Shown one piece after another: positions 23,564 through 34,239 of a stretch of 64,000 nt of DNA. The stretch lies in NCBI RefSeq assembly GCF_024586455.1, contig NW_026089624.1, positions 14,537,341 to 14,601,340 on the forward strand. Reading direction: 5' to 3'. Origin of the DNA: Bactrocera neohumeralis (taxonomy: Eukaryota; Arthropoda; Insecta; Diptera; Tephritidae). The notes below the pieces were generated by a model. It was given only the letters and a program-made list of their open reading frames with translations, ran no database searches and was not told the DNA's origin. Both the position numbers and the translations under genes were made by a program. How positions within the stretch are numbered: the stretch's first letter is position 1; every line of letters starts with the position of its first letter.

Positions 23564-25927
23564 CAGGGAACGTATATTTATAGAGAAGGTTCACGATGAC
23601 GAAAATTTAGGGATATTTCAATTTTGGGATATTTACTGTTTTGGATGAGCGTGTTTCACCACAGAAAATTATTAGCGTGTTTCACCATTTAACATCAGGG
23701 GACACGAAAATAGAATTGAGCATATTCAGTGTTAAATGAGAAAAATAATGATAATTCCAATGTTAAGGAATGTACGCTTACAGATTCCATTTTTGACTAT
23801 GCGCAAACGATACTGCATATAATTTATAGATCGGTATACATACTTACATACACATACATATGTATTTGTTATGAAAGCACATAAGTATGTACATATGTAT
23901 ATATTTGAGCTATTTTATGATGAATTCCATAAAATCTTTGCAAATACATATATAATTCAATAAGATTTGTATTACTACCTAAATATGCATTTTATATAGG
24001 TTGTCGTACATACTTATATTTACATACTTAGATAAATATTTGCTTTGGTAATTAAACCTTTCGATATCATGTTAAAAGACCAAGCGGTCGCACATTTGCC
24101 CATATAAATTATGTGTGCATGTAAACAAATATAAAAGAACCATACGCATAATGTTTGTAAATTTGTCTACATGCAACAAATGTATGTAAATATGTACATT
24201 CAATGCTTTATGCGAAATTCCGTTGACGCGGACAACCAATGGCGAAGCTCATATTTTTTGCTTTCATGTCAAAGAGTCAATGTGTCGAAAGAATGACTCG
24301 ACGACAACATTGTGTTGTTGGTAGAAAATCCGAGCTTTGACGAAAACACCAACGAACGATCGCCAATTGCCACTGCTTCCCTTGCCGCTGTACCAGCTTC
24401 GTCTACAAACCAGCGTAGATATGTATGTTTGTGTGTGAGCTTGCATACATGTCGACGCAGATTTTTGCAAGCCGCGTAACAATATTTTGTACATTCCTTG
24501 ACAAATACAGTCAATCACGGTTATGTGCCACAATCAAAGATTCAGATTTTTATGGTTTGTTAAAAAAAAAATTTAATATGGCACATAAGCGGGTGCGGAT
24601 ACTTAATAGAGTGGTACTTAAAACAATAATTTCTATGTATTTTAAAAAACCGTTAGATGCAGCAAGATATAGGCAGTTAAGAGGGATGATTTTCATTTAA
24701 GCGGAGTACTACTTAACCGGGATCCACTGTACACATAAATCAGAGGAATATTGAACATTTTCTTTGACACATTTCTTGACTTGAAAATCGACAAATAAAC
24801 TATGGTGTCAATTTTATGATAATATATTTGAATACTTATATTTGCGGGGTTGACACTTTTTCCTTCTCATTCAAATATCAGAAATTGTTCAATTTATGAT
24901 TTTTAGCTTTTGCCATCGTCGCGAAAAGACGCTTGTGGGCAAAGGCATGCTCGGGGAGATGTAATGGTGTTTCTTTTTATGAATGAAGCAAGTTTGACTG
25001 TTGAAAATACGCTTGCGTTCATGAATGAAAATATTGTTGTTAGGTCTTTTTCTACATATTTGGGCATCGACTATTTGGCTGCCATATTGACTTGTGACGC
25101 TGCTGATGCCACTGGAAACGATTGTTGTTTTTGTAGAACAATATTTTTAATTTTTGCGGGTGACATATCTACATGTGAACGCATATAAGTGTGTATGTAC
25201 ATGTGTACGTATATTTGTATGTTGGTTTGTGTATACATTATTTGTTCGGCAATGTCGTACACATATGCATATGTATGTACACATAAAGCAGTGCGCGCAC
25301 ACTTTTTACTGATAGATGATAATATCACTATTTGAATTGTACTTATGTACATATGTATGTATGTATGTAACTATGTGCTAATATGTAGATGCGTATGAAA
25401 ATTTAAATGAAGAAATGTAATTTACATACAATATTATTGTAATATATTAAGTTTTTTAGGATATTATGATAGTATGTCATATGTATATGTACATACGTAT
25501 ATATCATATATACAAACATATTCACTTATGAAATTATATTATAGTATCAAACAAAAGAAATATTTCAAAATAGCTCTTTTTCGTACATTAACTACAATTA
25601 TTGTTTTGGAAATAGCATAATTTAATTAAATTATTATCAGTTTTGCATGTATTCATAAAAATACGCAAAATGATAATCATATCAATTAATATGATTGCAT
25701 GTAAACGTATAGAATTACTAAATGCAAAAGGCCAACATGCGTCTGTAATAGCAATGTATATTTCTGAGCATAATTTTCATTGAATGCTCAGCTCTGTTCA
25801 CGCGCCACTGTTAAAATCTCTCCTTCTTAGCTAGCTGTGGTGAAACACGCTCATCGCATTTTGTTAGCTTTTGACAGTTTACACGCTTGTCCGTTGTTGG
25901 ACCTTCTCTATAAATATACGTTCTCTG
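23564..25927. mobile_element. non-autonomous hAT-like element inside the pogo element
   Basis: Ends read CAGGGAACGTATATTTATAG at 23564 and, reversed, CAGAGAACGTATATTTATAG ending at 25927; CAGAGAAC is typical of hobo/Hermes-type hAT ends. GACAGCAC flanks the insertion on both sides (23556-23563 and 25927-25934, with one G shared with the right end), consistent with the hAT 8-bp duplication. Further in, a 20-bp perfect inverted pair GATGAGCGTGTTTCACCACA lies at 23644-23663 and 25836-25855. The interior is AT-rich with many ACATATGTATG-like runs. No transposase is visible. Confidence 0.75.
24508..24729. mobile_element. pogo-like MITE inside the hAT-like element
   Basis: A 222-bp segment flanked by TA on both sides, with imperfect inverted ends: CAGTCAATCACGGTTATGTG on the left and, reversed, CAGTGGATCCCGGTTAAGTA on the right. 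The CAGT-G---CCGGTTAA form is common in Tigger-type MITEs. The ends differ from those of the host pogo element, so it is a separate family. Confidence 0.6.
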
Positions 25928-26000
25928 ACAGCACTTTTATTTTTATGTAATCGGTATAAAAATCGATGTTTCTAGTTTGCACATCTTTATTAATGTCAAA

Positions 26001-27493
26001 ATGAGTAAGCGTTCAACATTAAATTACCGCCAGAAAAGGCAAATTCTTTCTGAAGTGCAAACTACGTGCAAAAGCGAACACTGTGTTAAATATAAATGTT
26101 CGCTATCAACAATTAATCGTATAATTCGTGAAAAAGAAAGACTTTCTGCGCAAAGTACTTTGAAAAACTTGGACAGAAAGCGCAACAGATTTAGCAACTC
26201 AATAGAAATTGATCGTGCGGTAACCATTTGGTTTAATCAAATGCGTTCATCTGGCGTAGTAATATCAGGCACTATGGTCCGGGAAAAAGCTCAACAATTG
26301 GCCGTCAAGATGGATGTAGAATCCGAGCCCACTCTTGGTTGGCTGTACCGATGGCAAAAGCGTGAAGGAGAGGGAAACAAATTCATGGATAGGGTGCATC
26401 TGCGAATATTAAAAGCGCCAATGACTTTTTTGAATTGCTACCCAATTTAATCCAGAATTACAGCGCTAAGGACATATTCAACGCTGATGAAAGTGGACTG
26501 TTCTACAAAGCATTGCCTAGGTCTACTTTAACCAGAAGTGGTGATAACTCAAGAGGATTTAAGTCATCAAAGGAGCGCCTGACGATCTGCTTTTTTTGCA
26601 ATGCACGATGTTTCAAAAATAAGACCTTGCCAGTACAGTACTTTTCACAGAAAAATGCATGGAGGACTCAAGATATATGGACCTCTATTCTAACTTCCTT
26701 TGACAAGGAGATGCAAAGTCAAAACAGGAAGGTAATTTTATTCATCGATAATGCCGCTCCTCACAAGCCAGTATCATTAAAAAATGTGGAAATGTTTTAT
26801 CTGCCGGCAAACACTACATCAATTGTGCAACCGCTTGATCAAGGCATTATCCATACTTTTAAAGCATATTATCGCCAAATGATAGTACGGAAGCAACTAC
26901 TTCTTCTTGAAAAAGGAAACACGGTTGAAGAATTTAAGAAAACGTTCAACTTATTGACAGCGATTCATATGATTAAACGTGCTTGCTGGATGGTTAAACC
27001 TGAAACGATTGCCAACATTTTTAAAAAGGTATGCGGTACTTTATTTTATATAATTTTTATGTGTTCTGTTTTTATAATACGATTATATACACATTTCTTG
27101 TAGTGCCAATTTGTCAAAGAATCCTTCGAGGTTAAAGAGCTTTCACAAGAAGCAGATGGAATAGTGGAACTTGTGAATAGCGATGAGTTCCTTCACGAGG
27201 AATATTTAAATTTCGTTCACTGCGATGACAAATTGCCCTGCTACGGTGAATCGACTGATGTGGATATAATTGCAGAAGCAGTTTCAGGGGCAGAAGCACT
27301 TTCAGAGTCGTCTGAAAATGAACTAAGCATACCCACTAAGAGAGAAGTTTTTGACTCAATCAATGTTCTACGTAAAGCACTTAAGCCTTCTAATTCATTT
27401 ATGCAAGAAATTGAGGATATTGAGCAGTATTACTTCTCAATAAGCTCCATAAAAAATGTTCAATCCAAAATAACAGACTTCTTCAAAAATTAA
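26001..27493 (+). pseudogene. pogo/Tigger transposase (CENP-B/DDE_1 type), one frameshift, one intron
   Basis: The start at 26001 (MSKRSTLNYRQKRQIL) is preferred over an in-frame ATG at 25977 because it begins the CENP-B-type N-terminal helix-turn-helix directly. Then come the second DNA-binding half (TMVREKAQQLAVKM; GWLYRWQKREG) and the DDE domain: NADESGLFYKALP, VILFIDNAAPHKP and TTSIVQPLDQGII, carrying the first, second and third catalytic Asp. A one-base loss (or equivalent) near 26388-26396 shifts the frame just before the catalytic domain. A 75-base GT-AG intron lies at 27029-27103. The acidic C-terminus ends with a PCNA-binding-type motif (27461-27484). Only the frameshift stops it being a complete transposase of about 470 residues. 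Confidence 0.85.
27029..27103 (+). other. intron in the pogo transposase
   Basis: GTATGC at the 5' end, a T-rich tract and TTTCTTGTAG at the 3' end. Length 75, so the frame is kept either way, but the acceptor's own TAG is an in-frame stop if the intron is retained. Splicing joins IANIFKK to CQFVKESFEV in one frame. Confidence 0.7.
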
Positions 27494-27949
27494 AAATAAT
27501 TAATTAATTTAAATTAAAATTATTTACAAATGATGGAAATGAACATGAAATGCTATAAGCAAATGCTTTTGTCTACCAACCGTTTTTTTTTTATTTTTGC
27601 TTTGTTTTTATGTTTGTAAATTGAATATTTTTTTAATAAAAACATATTTATTTTTTCGAATTTATACTGAATTATTATTTTGATAAAAGCGCCGCAAGTG
27701 CATACATATAAGAATGGTCATATATATGCACCAATTGTGCATATAAGAGAGTTTTTGATATATGCACCAATGGTGCATATAAGCGAAGTTTGGATACAAG
27801 AATACTCGTTTATAAGCACCAAATTTTGTGCATTTTTGCTAATGCTTATATCCGATAAATACTGTAATATTATATATTCTAAATCTGGAGGAATTGCTCT
27901 GTCCAATCATATCACTTAACCCTGAAATTGTGGGATGGTATACTAAAGC

Positions 27950-28560
27950 CGGCCGCTTATTTTTATGTTTAGAGTATATATTTAAAAAAACAAAGTGAAA
28001 AACGTGAAAAAGTTTAGTGAAACATTGAAAAATACTATAGGGGTATTCCTTTGCTTTTGTAAAACTCTTGCACGGTGCACGAATTGTAGAATTTTCCAGA
28101 AAATTATTTGCAATGGCTGTAAAATATGTCAGACCAAAACCACGATTATTTTCGTGTAATGACACGTAAAAAAGTAATTGAAACCCTGTGCTAGCTGTCA
28201 TTATACTCAAATACATATTTTGACGTTAAATTGTTCAAAAAAGTAAATTATAAATAGATTTTATAATTTCTATTTAATTTACAAAGATTTGTTACAGTTT
28301 TTTTTTTTTTTGTTAAGAATGAATGCAGAAGGTGCGCCAATAGCCATGCATAATAGTCATTTACAATAAATTTACCGAATCAGCCGTTCATATATCAAGA
28401 GAATCCTCCTTATGTGTTATTGATAAAAATTTTTGAATTTTTAATCGGGAATATTTCAAAAAATATAAGCTTCTTTATCAGCACATACCACATTTATACC
28501 GAAATTCGTGTTTTTTACCCGACCGCCAAAGCAATCGGAATCGTGCCTAAAATATAAGTA
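27950..28560 (+). repeat. dispersed repeat family X, diverged copy X4
   Basis: Shares the ATGTTTAGAGT-ATAT block, GTGAAAAACGTGAAAA, TTTAGTGAAACAT, and the end CGCCAAAGCAATCGGAATCG with X1-X3, but the middle differs. It may be a related subfamily. Confidence 0.5.
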
Positions 28561-28679
28561 AACAGGTCTATTCATTTGTTTTAATCTATCAGTTGTTATA
28601 ACAAATGATATATCAGAGGAACTTGAGGCTTTGTTGGTAAAATAACGTTAGACTTAGAGGTCTTGGTTAATTAAAAATG

Positions 28680-28790
28680 GTTTTAATTTTCAGATTTGGG
28701 AACAAGAAGTTAGTGTGTAAACTGGCACTTAGAAACTTTTCTGGATATTCGTTACGGGGCATCTCGACAGGCAAAAATGTATGGCATACT
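28680..28790 (+). repeat. short repeat shared with 33893-34235 (inverted)
   Basis: AAACTGGCACTTAGAAA and ACGGGGCATCTCGACAGGC followed by TATGGCATACTAA reappear reverse-complemented around 33893-34235. RTE copy D inserted immediately downstream. The stretch 28561-28680 holds nothing recognised. Confidence 0.5.
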
Positions 28791-28797
28791 AACTGTC

Positions 28798-31606
28798 TCT
28801 GGAGGATAGAGTCATGTGTAGAAGTTCACGCAAGTGAGGAAAGTTTACTGATCGCCATTCACGTGGCCAGAAACGATTCTTTTACATATGACTCAAGCAG
28901 CTCACAACTTCCGGTCTTTGACCAAGTATCCTCTGGGTAGCCTAAGAACATCCGTTTGAAGGCGAGCTAAAGTGAGAAGGCGAAACGTCACCTGCATAGG
29001 GTTGTGCGCTGGACGTCTAGCCACAATCCGCATCAAAGCGAGGTGCTTCAACATATCGCTGATTTGCGCCCACGCCCCGTCGGAAGAGAAGGACGATGTG
29101 ACCAAAGATGCCTTTTATGAGTGCTTCGAGCGCACTTATGAGGGCTGCCCGCGCCACGTTGTCAAAATCGTGCTTGGCGACTTTAACGCCAGGGTGGGCA
29201 AAGAAGGTAGCTTTGGCGCTACGGTCGGTAAATTCAGCCTCCACAACGAAACATCCCCAAATGGGTTGAGGCTGATCGACTTCGCCGGGGCCCGAAATAT
29301 GGCTATCTGTAGTATTAGATTCCAGCATAAGAAGATTCATCAAGCTACCTGGCTGTCTCCGGATCGAAAAAATACCAACCAGATCGATCATGTTGTGATA
29401 GACGGAAGACACGTCTCCACTGTTTTAGATGTGCGTGCGCTCCGAGGTGCTAACATCGACTCGGACCACTATCTTGTTGCAGCTAAAATTCGCACCCGCC
29501 TCTGTGCAGCAAAAACGCACGCCAACAAACACAAGGAAGGTTCGACGTCGAGAAGCTGCAATCACAACAGACAGCCGAACGATTTTCTACTCGGCTTGCA
29601 CTCCTGCTCTCTGAGAGCACTAGTCAACAGCTCGGTATAAGAGAACTGTGGGACGGCATTTCAAACTCCTTACGTACAGCTGCAACCGAAACCATTGGTT
29701 TTCGGAAAGTGCAAAAGCTGGTACGACGAGTAGTGTCGTCAGGCAACGTTACGATCGACCACAACACGTGCGGGATGGGATAGATACCGAGAGTTGAAGA
29801 GGGAAGCGAGACGCATTTGCAGACAGAAAAAGGGGGCCGAAATGCGTGAGTACGAAGAACTTGATAAGCTGGCCGACAGGGGTAATGCTCGAAAATTCTA
29901 CGAAAAAATGCGGCGGCTTACAGAAGGTTTCAAAACCGGAGCATACTCTTGTAGAACCCCCAAAGGTGATCTAGTCACCGATGCCCAGAGCATACTTAGA
30001 TTATGGAGGGAACACTTCTCCAGCCTGCTGAATGGCAGTGAACGCACAACACCAGGAGAAGGCGAACCCGATTCCCCAATCGATGACAATGGAGCAGACG
30101 TTCCATTACCCGACCATGAAGAAGTTCGAATAGCAGTTGCCCGCCTGAAGAACAACAAAGCGGCAGGGGCCGACGGATTGCCGGCCGAGGTATTCAAACA
30201 CGGCGGCGAAGAACTGATAAGGAGCATGCATCAGCTTCTTTGTAAAATATGATCGGACGAAAGCATGCCCAACGATTGGAATTTAAGTGTGCTCTGCCCA
30301 ATCCATAAAAAAGGAGACCCCACAATCTGCGCCCACTACCGTGGGATAAGCCTCCTCAACATCGCATATAAGGTTCTATCGAGCGTATTGTGTGAAAGAT
30401 TAAAGTCCTCCGTCAACAAACTGATTGGACCTTATCAGTGTGGCTTTTGAGATGGAAAATCAACAACCGACCAGATATTCACCATCCGTCGAATCTTGGA
30501 AAAGACCCGTAAAAGGAGAATCGACACACACCACCTCTTCGTTGATTTCAAAGCTGCTTTCGACAGCACGAAAAGGAGCTGCCTTTATGCCGCGATGTCT
30601 GAATTTGGTATCCCCGCAAAACTAATAAGGCTGTGTAAACTGACCTTGAGCAACACGAAAAGCTCCGTCAGGATCGGGAAGGACCTCTCCGAGCCGTTCG
30701 GTACCAAACGAGGTTTCAGATAAGGCGACTCCCCATCGTCCGATTTCTTCAACCTGCTTCTGGAGAAAATAGTTCGAGCAGCAGAACTACATAGAGAAGT
30801 TACCATCTTCTATAAGAGTGTACAGCTGCTGGCGTATGCCGACTATATTGATATCATCGGCCTCAACACCCGCGCCGTTAGTTCTGCTTTCTCCAGGCTG
30901 GACAAGGAAGCACAGAAAATGGGTAAACAGACAGTCGTCGCACTCGCTATTTGGCTCCCACGTCACTGTTCACAGTCATTACTTTGAAGTTGTAGATAAT
31001 TTCGTCTATTTAGGAACCAGCATTAACACTACAAACAATGTCAGCCTGGAAATCCAACGCAGGATTGCTCTTGCCAACAGGTGCTACTTCGGACTGAGTA
31101 GGCAATTGGAAAGTAAAGTCCTCTCTCGACGAACAAAAGCTAAACTCTATAATTCCCGTCCTGCTATATGGTGCAGAGGCTTGGGCGATGACAGCAACCG
31201 ATGAATCGACGTTACGAGTTTTCGAGAGAAAAGTTCTGCGAAAGATTTATGGTCTTTTGCGCGTTGGCCACGGCGAATATCGCATTCGATGGAACGATGA
31301 GCTGTACGAGATATACAATGACATTGACATAGTTCAGCGAATTAAAAGACAGCGGCTACGCTGGCTAGGTCATGTTGTTCGAATGGACGAAAACACTCCA
31401 TCTCTGAAAGTATTCGACGCTGTAGCCGCCGGGGGAAGCAGAGGAAGAGGAAGACATTCACTTCGTTGGAAGGACCAGGTGGAGAAGGACCTGGCTACGC
31501 TTGGAATATCCAATTGGCGAGACGTAGCGAAAAGAAGAAACGACTGGCGCGCTGTTGTTAATACGGCTTTAATCGCGTAAGCGGTGTCTACGCCAATTAG
31601 AAGAAG
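28798..31606 (+). mobile_element. RTE-clade retrotransposon, copy D (most complete)
   Basis: Runs from the family 5' end to the GCGTAAGCGGTGTCTACGCC end and AGAAGAAG tail, with AACTGTC on both sides (28791-28797 and 31607-31613) as a plausible target duplication. Frames in order: endonuclease (28972-29640; GDFNARVGKEG, NQIDHVVIDGRH, SDHYLVAAKI), linker (29794-30252; KNNKAAGADGLPAEVFKHG), RT (CPIHKKGDPTICAHYRGIS; THHLFVDFKAAFDSTKRSC) and the C-terminal region to 31580 (RIKRQRLRWLGHVVRMDENT; KDLATLGISNWRDVAKRRND). The YADD box reads YADY. A deletion removes the start of the endonuclease, and several stops and frameshifts interrupt the rest. Confidence 0.9.
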
Positions 31607-31613
31607 AACTGTC

Positions 31614-32139
31614 AAATGTATTGCTATTGCCATTGCCAAATCTGTATGTGGGCATTTGTTAACATAACATAATCATTCGCGCAAAGGCGTAGGGTAGGCA
31701 GATTCGAGCTGATGTAGCACATGTTTTGAGCTCTTAAAAAATTTATTTTATCATTTGCAAAATGCCGGCGGATAGGCAGGTAGCTGATGTAGCGCATATT
31801 TTGAGCTCTTAAAATGTTTAAATCTTTTATGTGGAAAATAAAAAAAGGAAAAAGATCCTTTTTTTACAAATGTATTTCTGGGAAAAATAGGAATTCATAT
31901 TTTTGCACTACTACATATATAAAAATTGTGCGCACAATTCCAATTTCTTTGGCCTCGCGATTTGAAGGTACCGTTGAAAGAAAAAGTCCTCCTCCACATT
32001 AAACACACTTTACTCACTTTTTTCACTTTAAACTAATTAAATTAAACTATAAACTTTTAAATAAATCCACATTTTACACTTTTAATAGTTTTTTTTACCG
32101 AAGAAATCTTTATTTTAAAATATACATTTTACACTCGTA
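31614..32139. other. no gene; one short direct repeat
   Basis: AGCTGATGTAGC-CAT-TTTTGAGCTCTTAAAA occurs twice (about 31708-31742 and 31780-31814). Otherwise AT-rich without recognised content. Confidence 0.45.
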
Positions 32140-33055
32140 GTGCACATCATGTGTGTGCTAAAAATTACGACGAAATGGAGCGCTGCCATGTGATAATAAG
32201 GAAATTCGCTGAAATTCCTTTTTTCCCAAAAATTCCTCTATCCATTCATATGAATATGTTCTTTATTTAATTTTTAAGCAAATAAGTAATATTATGTAGT
32301 AATATTTAATAGTAATATTATATAATAATATTATATACTAAATTGATTCCGTAAACAAAATTTAACGCAAATTCTTTGCTCAACAAATTTCGACATCGAA
32401 AAAAACGAAAAACTCACTTTTAGCAGTTCACAAAACGACACGTATCTCAAACACTAATGAATATTTTGACATGAAATTTTACATAAATATGACTGACAGT
32501 ACTACCAACCTAAAAAAAATAATTCTCCAAATCCTTCGACGCGCGCAGCTTAAATTCAAATATCACCTTATTTTTTGGGCACGGTTATTGTCACCTAATA
32601 TACAAAACCACGAATTATCAAAAATAAATGGAAAGCGCTGACAGATATAATAACCAAAATTTAACCATTATATAACGAAAACTCAAATTTTGTTTCAATA
32701 TCAGTGCACGATAACCCAAAAAATATAACCACTTTATAACGGAACTCAATATATTTTTTTTATTTTAACGCAGAAAGGAGTACTACGCGAAAGTACTTCA
32801 GTCACATAAATCTCATATTACACATATACTTCTGTAGAAAGTATTTTTTATATAGTTAATATAGAAAAAAGAATCACGCGAAAAAACGAACAAACAACAA
32901 TCTAACCTTTTCAACGATGAGTGTCCTAAGTGATTTTTAAATTAATAAATTTAGGTAAAATACAGCAAAATAAGAGTGAAATGTGAGCTTATTTTAATGT
33001 TTAGAGTGTATATTTAAATATACAGAGTGAAAAACGTGAAAAAATTTAGTGAAAC
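32140..33055 (+). repeat. dispersed repeat family X, copy X2
   Basis: Contains the same landmarks as X1 plus an internal segment (32344-32600) derived from the 5' end of a mariner. Ends near 33055, where a local duplication begins. Confidence 0.7.
32344..32600 (-). pseudogene. mariner 5' end fragment trapped in X2
   Basis: On the minus strand, a GTGCCCAAAAAATAAGGTGA terminal-like sequence leads through a leader to ATG (32396) and MSKFVEQRICVKFCLRN, the first residues of a mariner transposase, after which it stops matching. The same truncated fragment sits in copy X3. Confidence 0.6.
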
Positions 33056-33232
33056 ATATACTACTGTACAGTTTACTACTATAATGTATCTGCCAGAATA
33101 CCAAAATGAGATTCCTGACTAACAGAGTCACTAAATTACGATTGTGACAATTAGAGACATGAGACAATCGTGACAAGCAGAATATCGACTATACAGTTTA
33201 CTACTATACTGTATCTTCCAGAATACCGAAAT

Positions 33233-33818
33233 CAGAGATAAAGAGATCTTTAACTCCTCTCTCACTGGAAGTGAGAGAGCAATTGCTAAACGTCAAAACC
33301 TACTGAACTTTGACAGCTAATCGAGTTCAGTAGGTTTTGACGTTTAGCAATTGGAAACGAGCGATGGCCAGATTGAAATCTTCCCAAAAAAATATGTAAA
33401 CGGAGGGATTAGTTGCATCGTTCAAGACCACTTATAAAAATGAAAATTAAATGAATTTGTGAAATTTAAAGGTATTTGATGAAAGGTTTTGTAAATTGAA
33501 GCATCATAGTATATTTTCAAGAGAAAATGATTACAAACATTTAATGATTGAGAGCTAACAAGCTTAAATCCTATTATTGAGTATTGAAAGGACAAAAGAC
33601 AGTTGTTGTAATATTCTTTAAAAAGATTTAAATAGTTTCTACATATAATAAACAACAACTATATAGTAGTTTTTATTCGTATTAAATGTTGGGTGTTTCA
33701 ATTTAAATGCCCACAAATAATTATTTTTTTCAATCTGGCCATAATGGAAAATGTTATAAAAAACGCTAATTTTGGGGCGCTCTCACACTGGAATAAGTTT
33801 AACAACCCTTTATTCCTG
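33233..33818. mobile_element. hAT-like MITE with verified empty site
   Basis: A 586-bp insertion with ends CAGAGATAAAGAGATC and, reversed, CAGGAATAAAGGGTTG. CCGAAAT flanks both sides (33226-33232 and 33819-33825); 8 bp match at 7 of 8 if one more base is counted. The uninterrupted unit 1 next door acts as the pre-insertion site. No coding sequence. It carries two perfect hairpins near its left end. Confidence 0.75.
33257..33353. repeat. two adjacent perfect hairpins
   Basis: First hairpin: 9-bp arms CTCTCTCAC (33257-33265) and GTGAGAGAG (33271-33279), 5-base loop. Second: 30-bp perfect arms, 33280-33309 and 33324-33353, with a 14-base loop. They abut with no spacer. Confidence 0.9.
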
Positions 33819-33971
33819 CCGAAATGATACTCCTGACTAACAGAGTCGTGAGACGTGAGACAATCGTGACAGGCAGAATACCGATATTAGTATGCCATAA
33901 ACTTTAGCGTGTCGAGATGCCCCGTTAGAATGATGGATTACTTCATCAGACATTCTATCATTCGTGTTAAG

Positions 33972-34136
33972 TGCTGAACACATAGAGCGCGACATCTGTC
34001 AGATATAAAAATACGCATGTTCTTATGGACACAGTTATGTAGTTGTGCAGCTGCCTCAATAACTGTGTTCCTTAGACGTGTGTTTTTTAATATGTGACAG
34101 ATGTCGCCTGGAGTCTGTTGCGCTCTATGTGTTCGG
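33972..34136. repeat. imperfect foldback repeat
   Basis: GAACACATAGAGCGCGACAT pairs with a reversed GCGCTCTATGTGTTC and GACAGATGTCGC. A nested pair ACACAGTTAT / ATAACTGTGT sits near the centre. It lies inside the repeat shared with 28680-28790. Confidence 0.6.
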
Positions 34137-34239
34137 GGCGTTAGTGGTGTGGTTAAATGTCTGTATAATTTTGAAGTAATAGGTGGTAAGGTGCCAGTTT
34201 AAAATATTGATAATTTCTAAATGTGGCATCCTTAAGCGG

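Larger units (their letters stand above)
23392..27864 (+). mobile_element. pogo/Tigger-type DNA transposon, with nested insertions
   Basis: Bounded by 18-bp perfect terminal inverted repeats CAGTATTTATCGGATATA (23392-23409; reverse complement at 27847-27864) and TA dinucleotides (23390-23391 and 27865-27866), as expected of the Tc1/mariner-pogo superfamily. Sub-terminal TATAAGCAC motifs recur near both ends. It encodes a transposase at 26001-27493 and is interrupted at 23564 by a 2.36-kb hAT-like element. Without that insertion it would be about 2.1 kb. Confidence 0.9.
33060..33895. repeat. local duplication of about 125 bp, second unit split by a MITE
   Basis: Unit 1 (about 33066-33189) and unit 2 (33190-33232 plus 33819-33895) share TACAGTTTACTACTATA, CCAGAATACC, CCTGACTAACAGAGTC and GAGACAATCGTGACA. 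Unit 1 shows the uninterrupted arrangement. Confidence 0.75.

Noticed and set aside
24910..25188. 92-codon frame inside the hAT-like element as its transposase
   Set aside because: No hAT motif (no dimerisation block, no zinc finger) and composition follows the AT-rich background.
23835..25530. ATGTATGT-type runs as a CRISPR-like or regulatory array
   Set aside because: Irregular ACATATGTATG microsatellite common in fly genomes; no spacer-repeat regularity.
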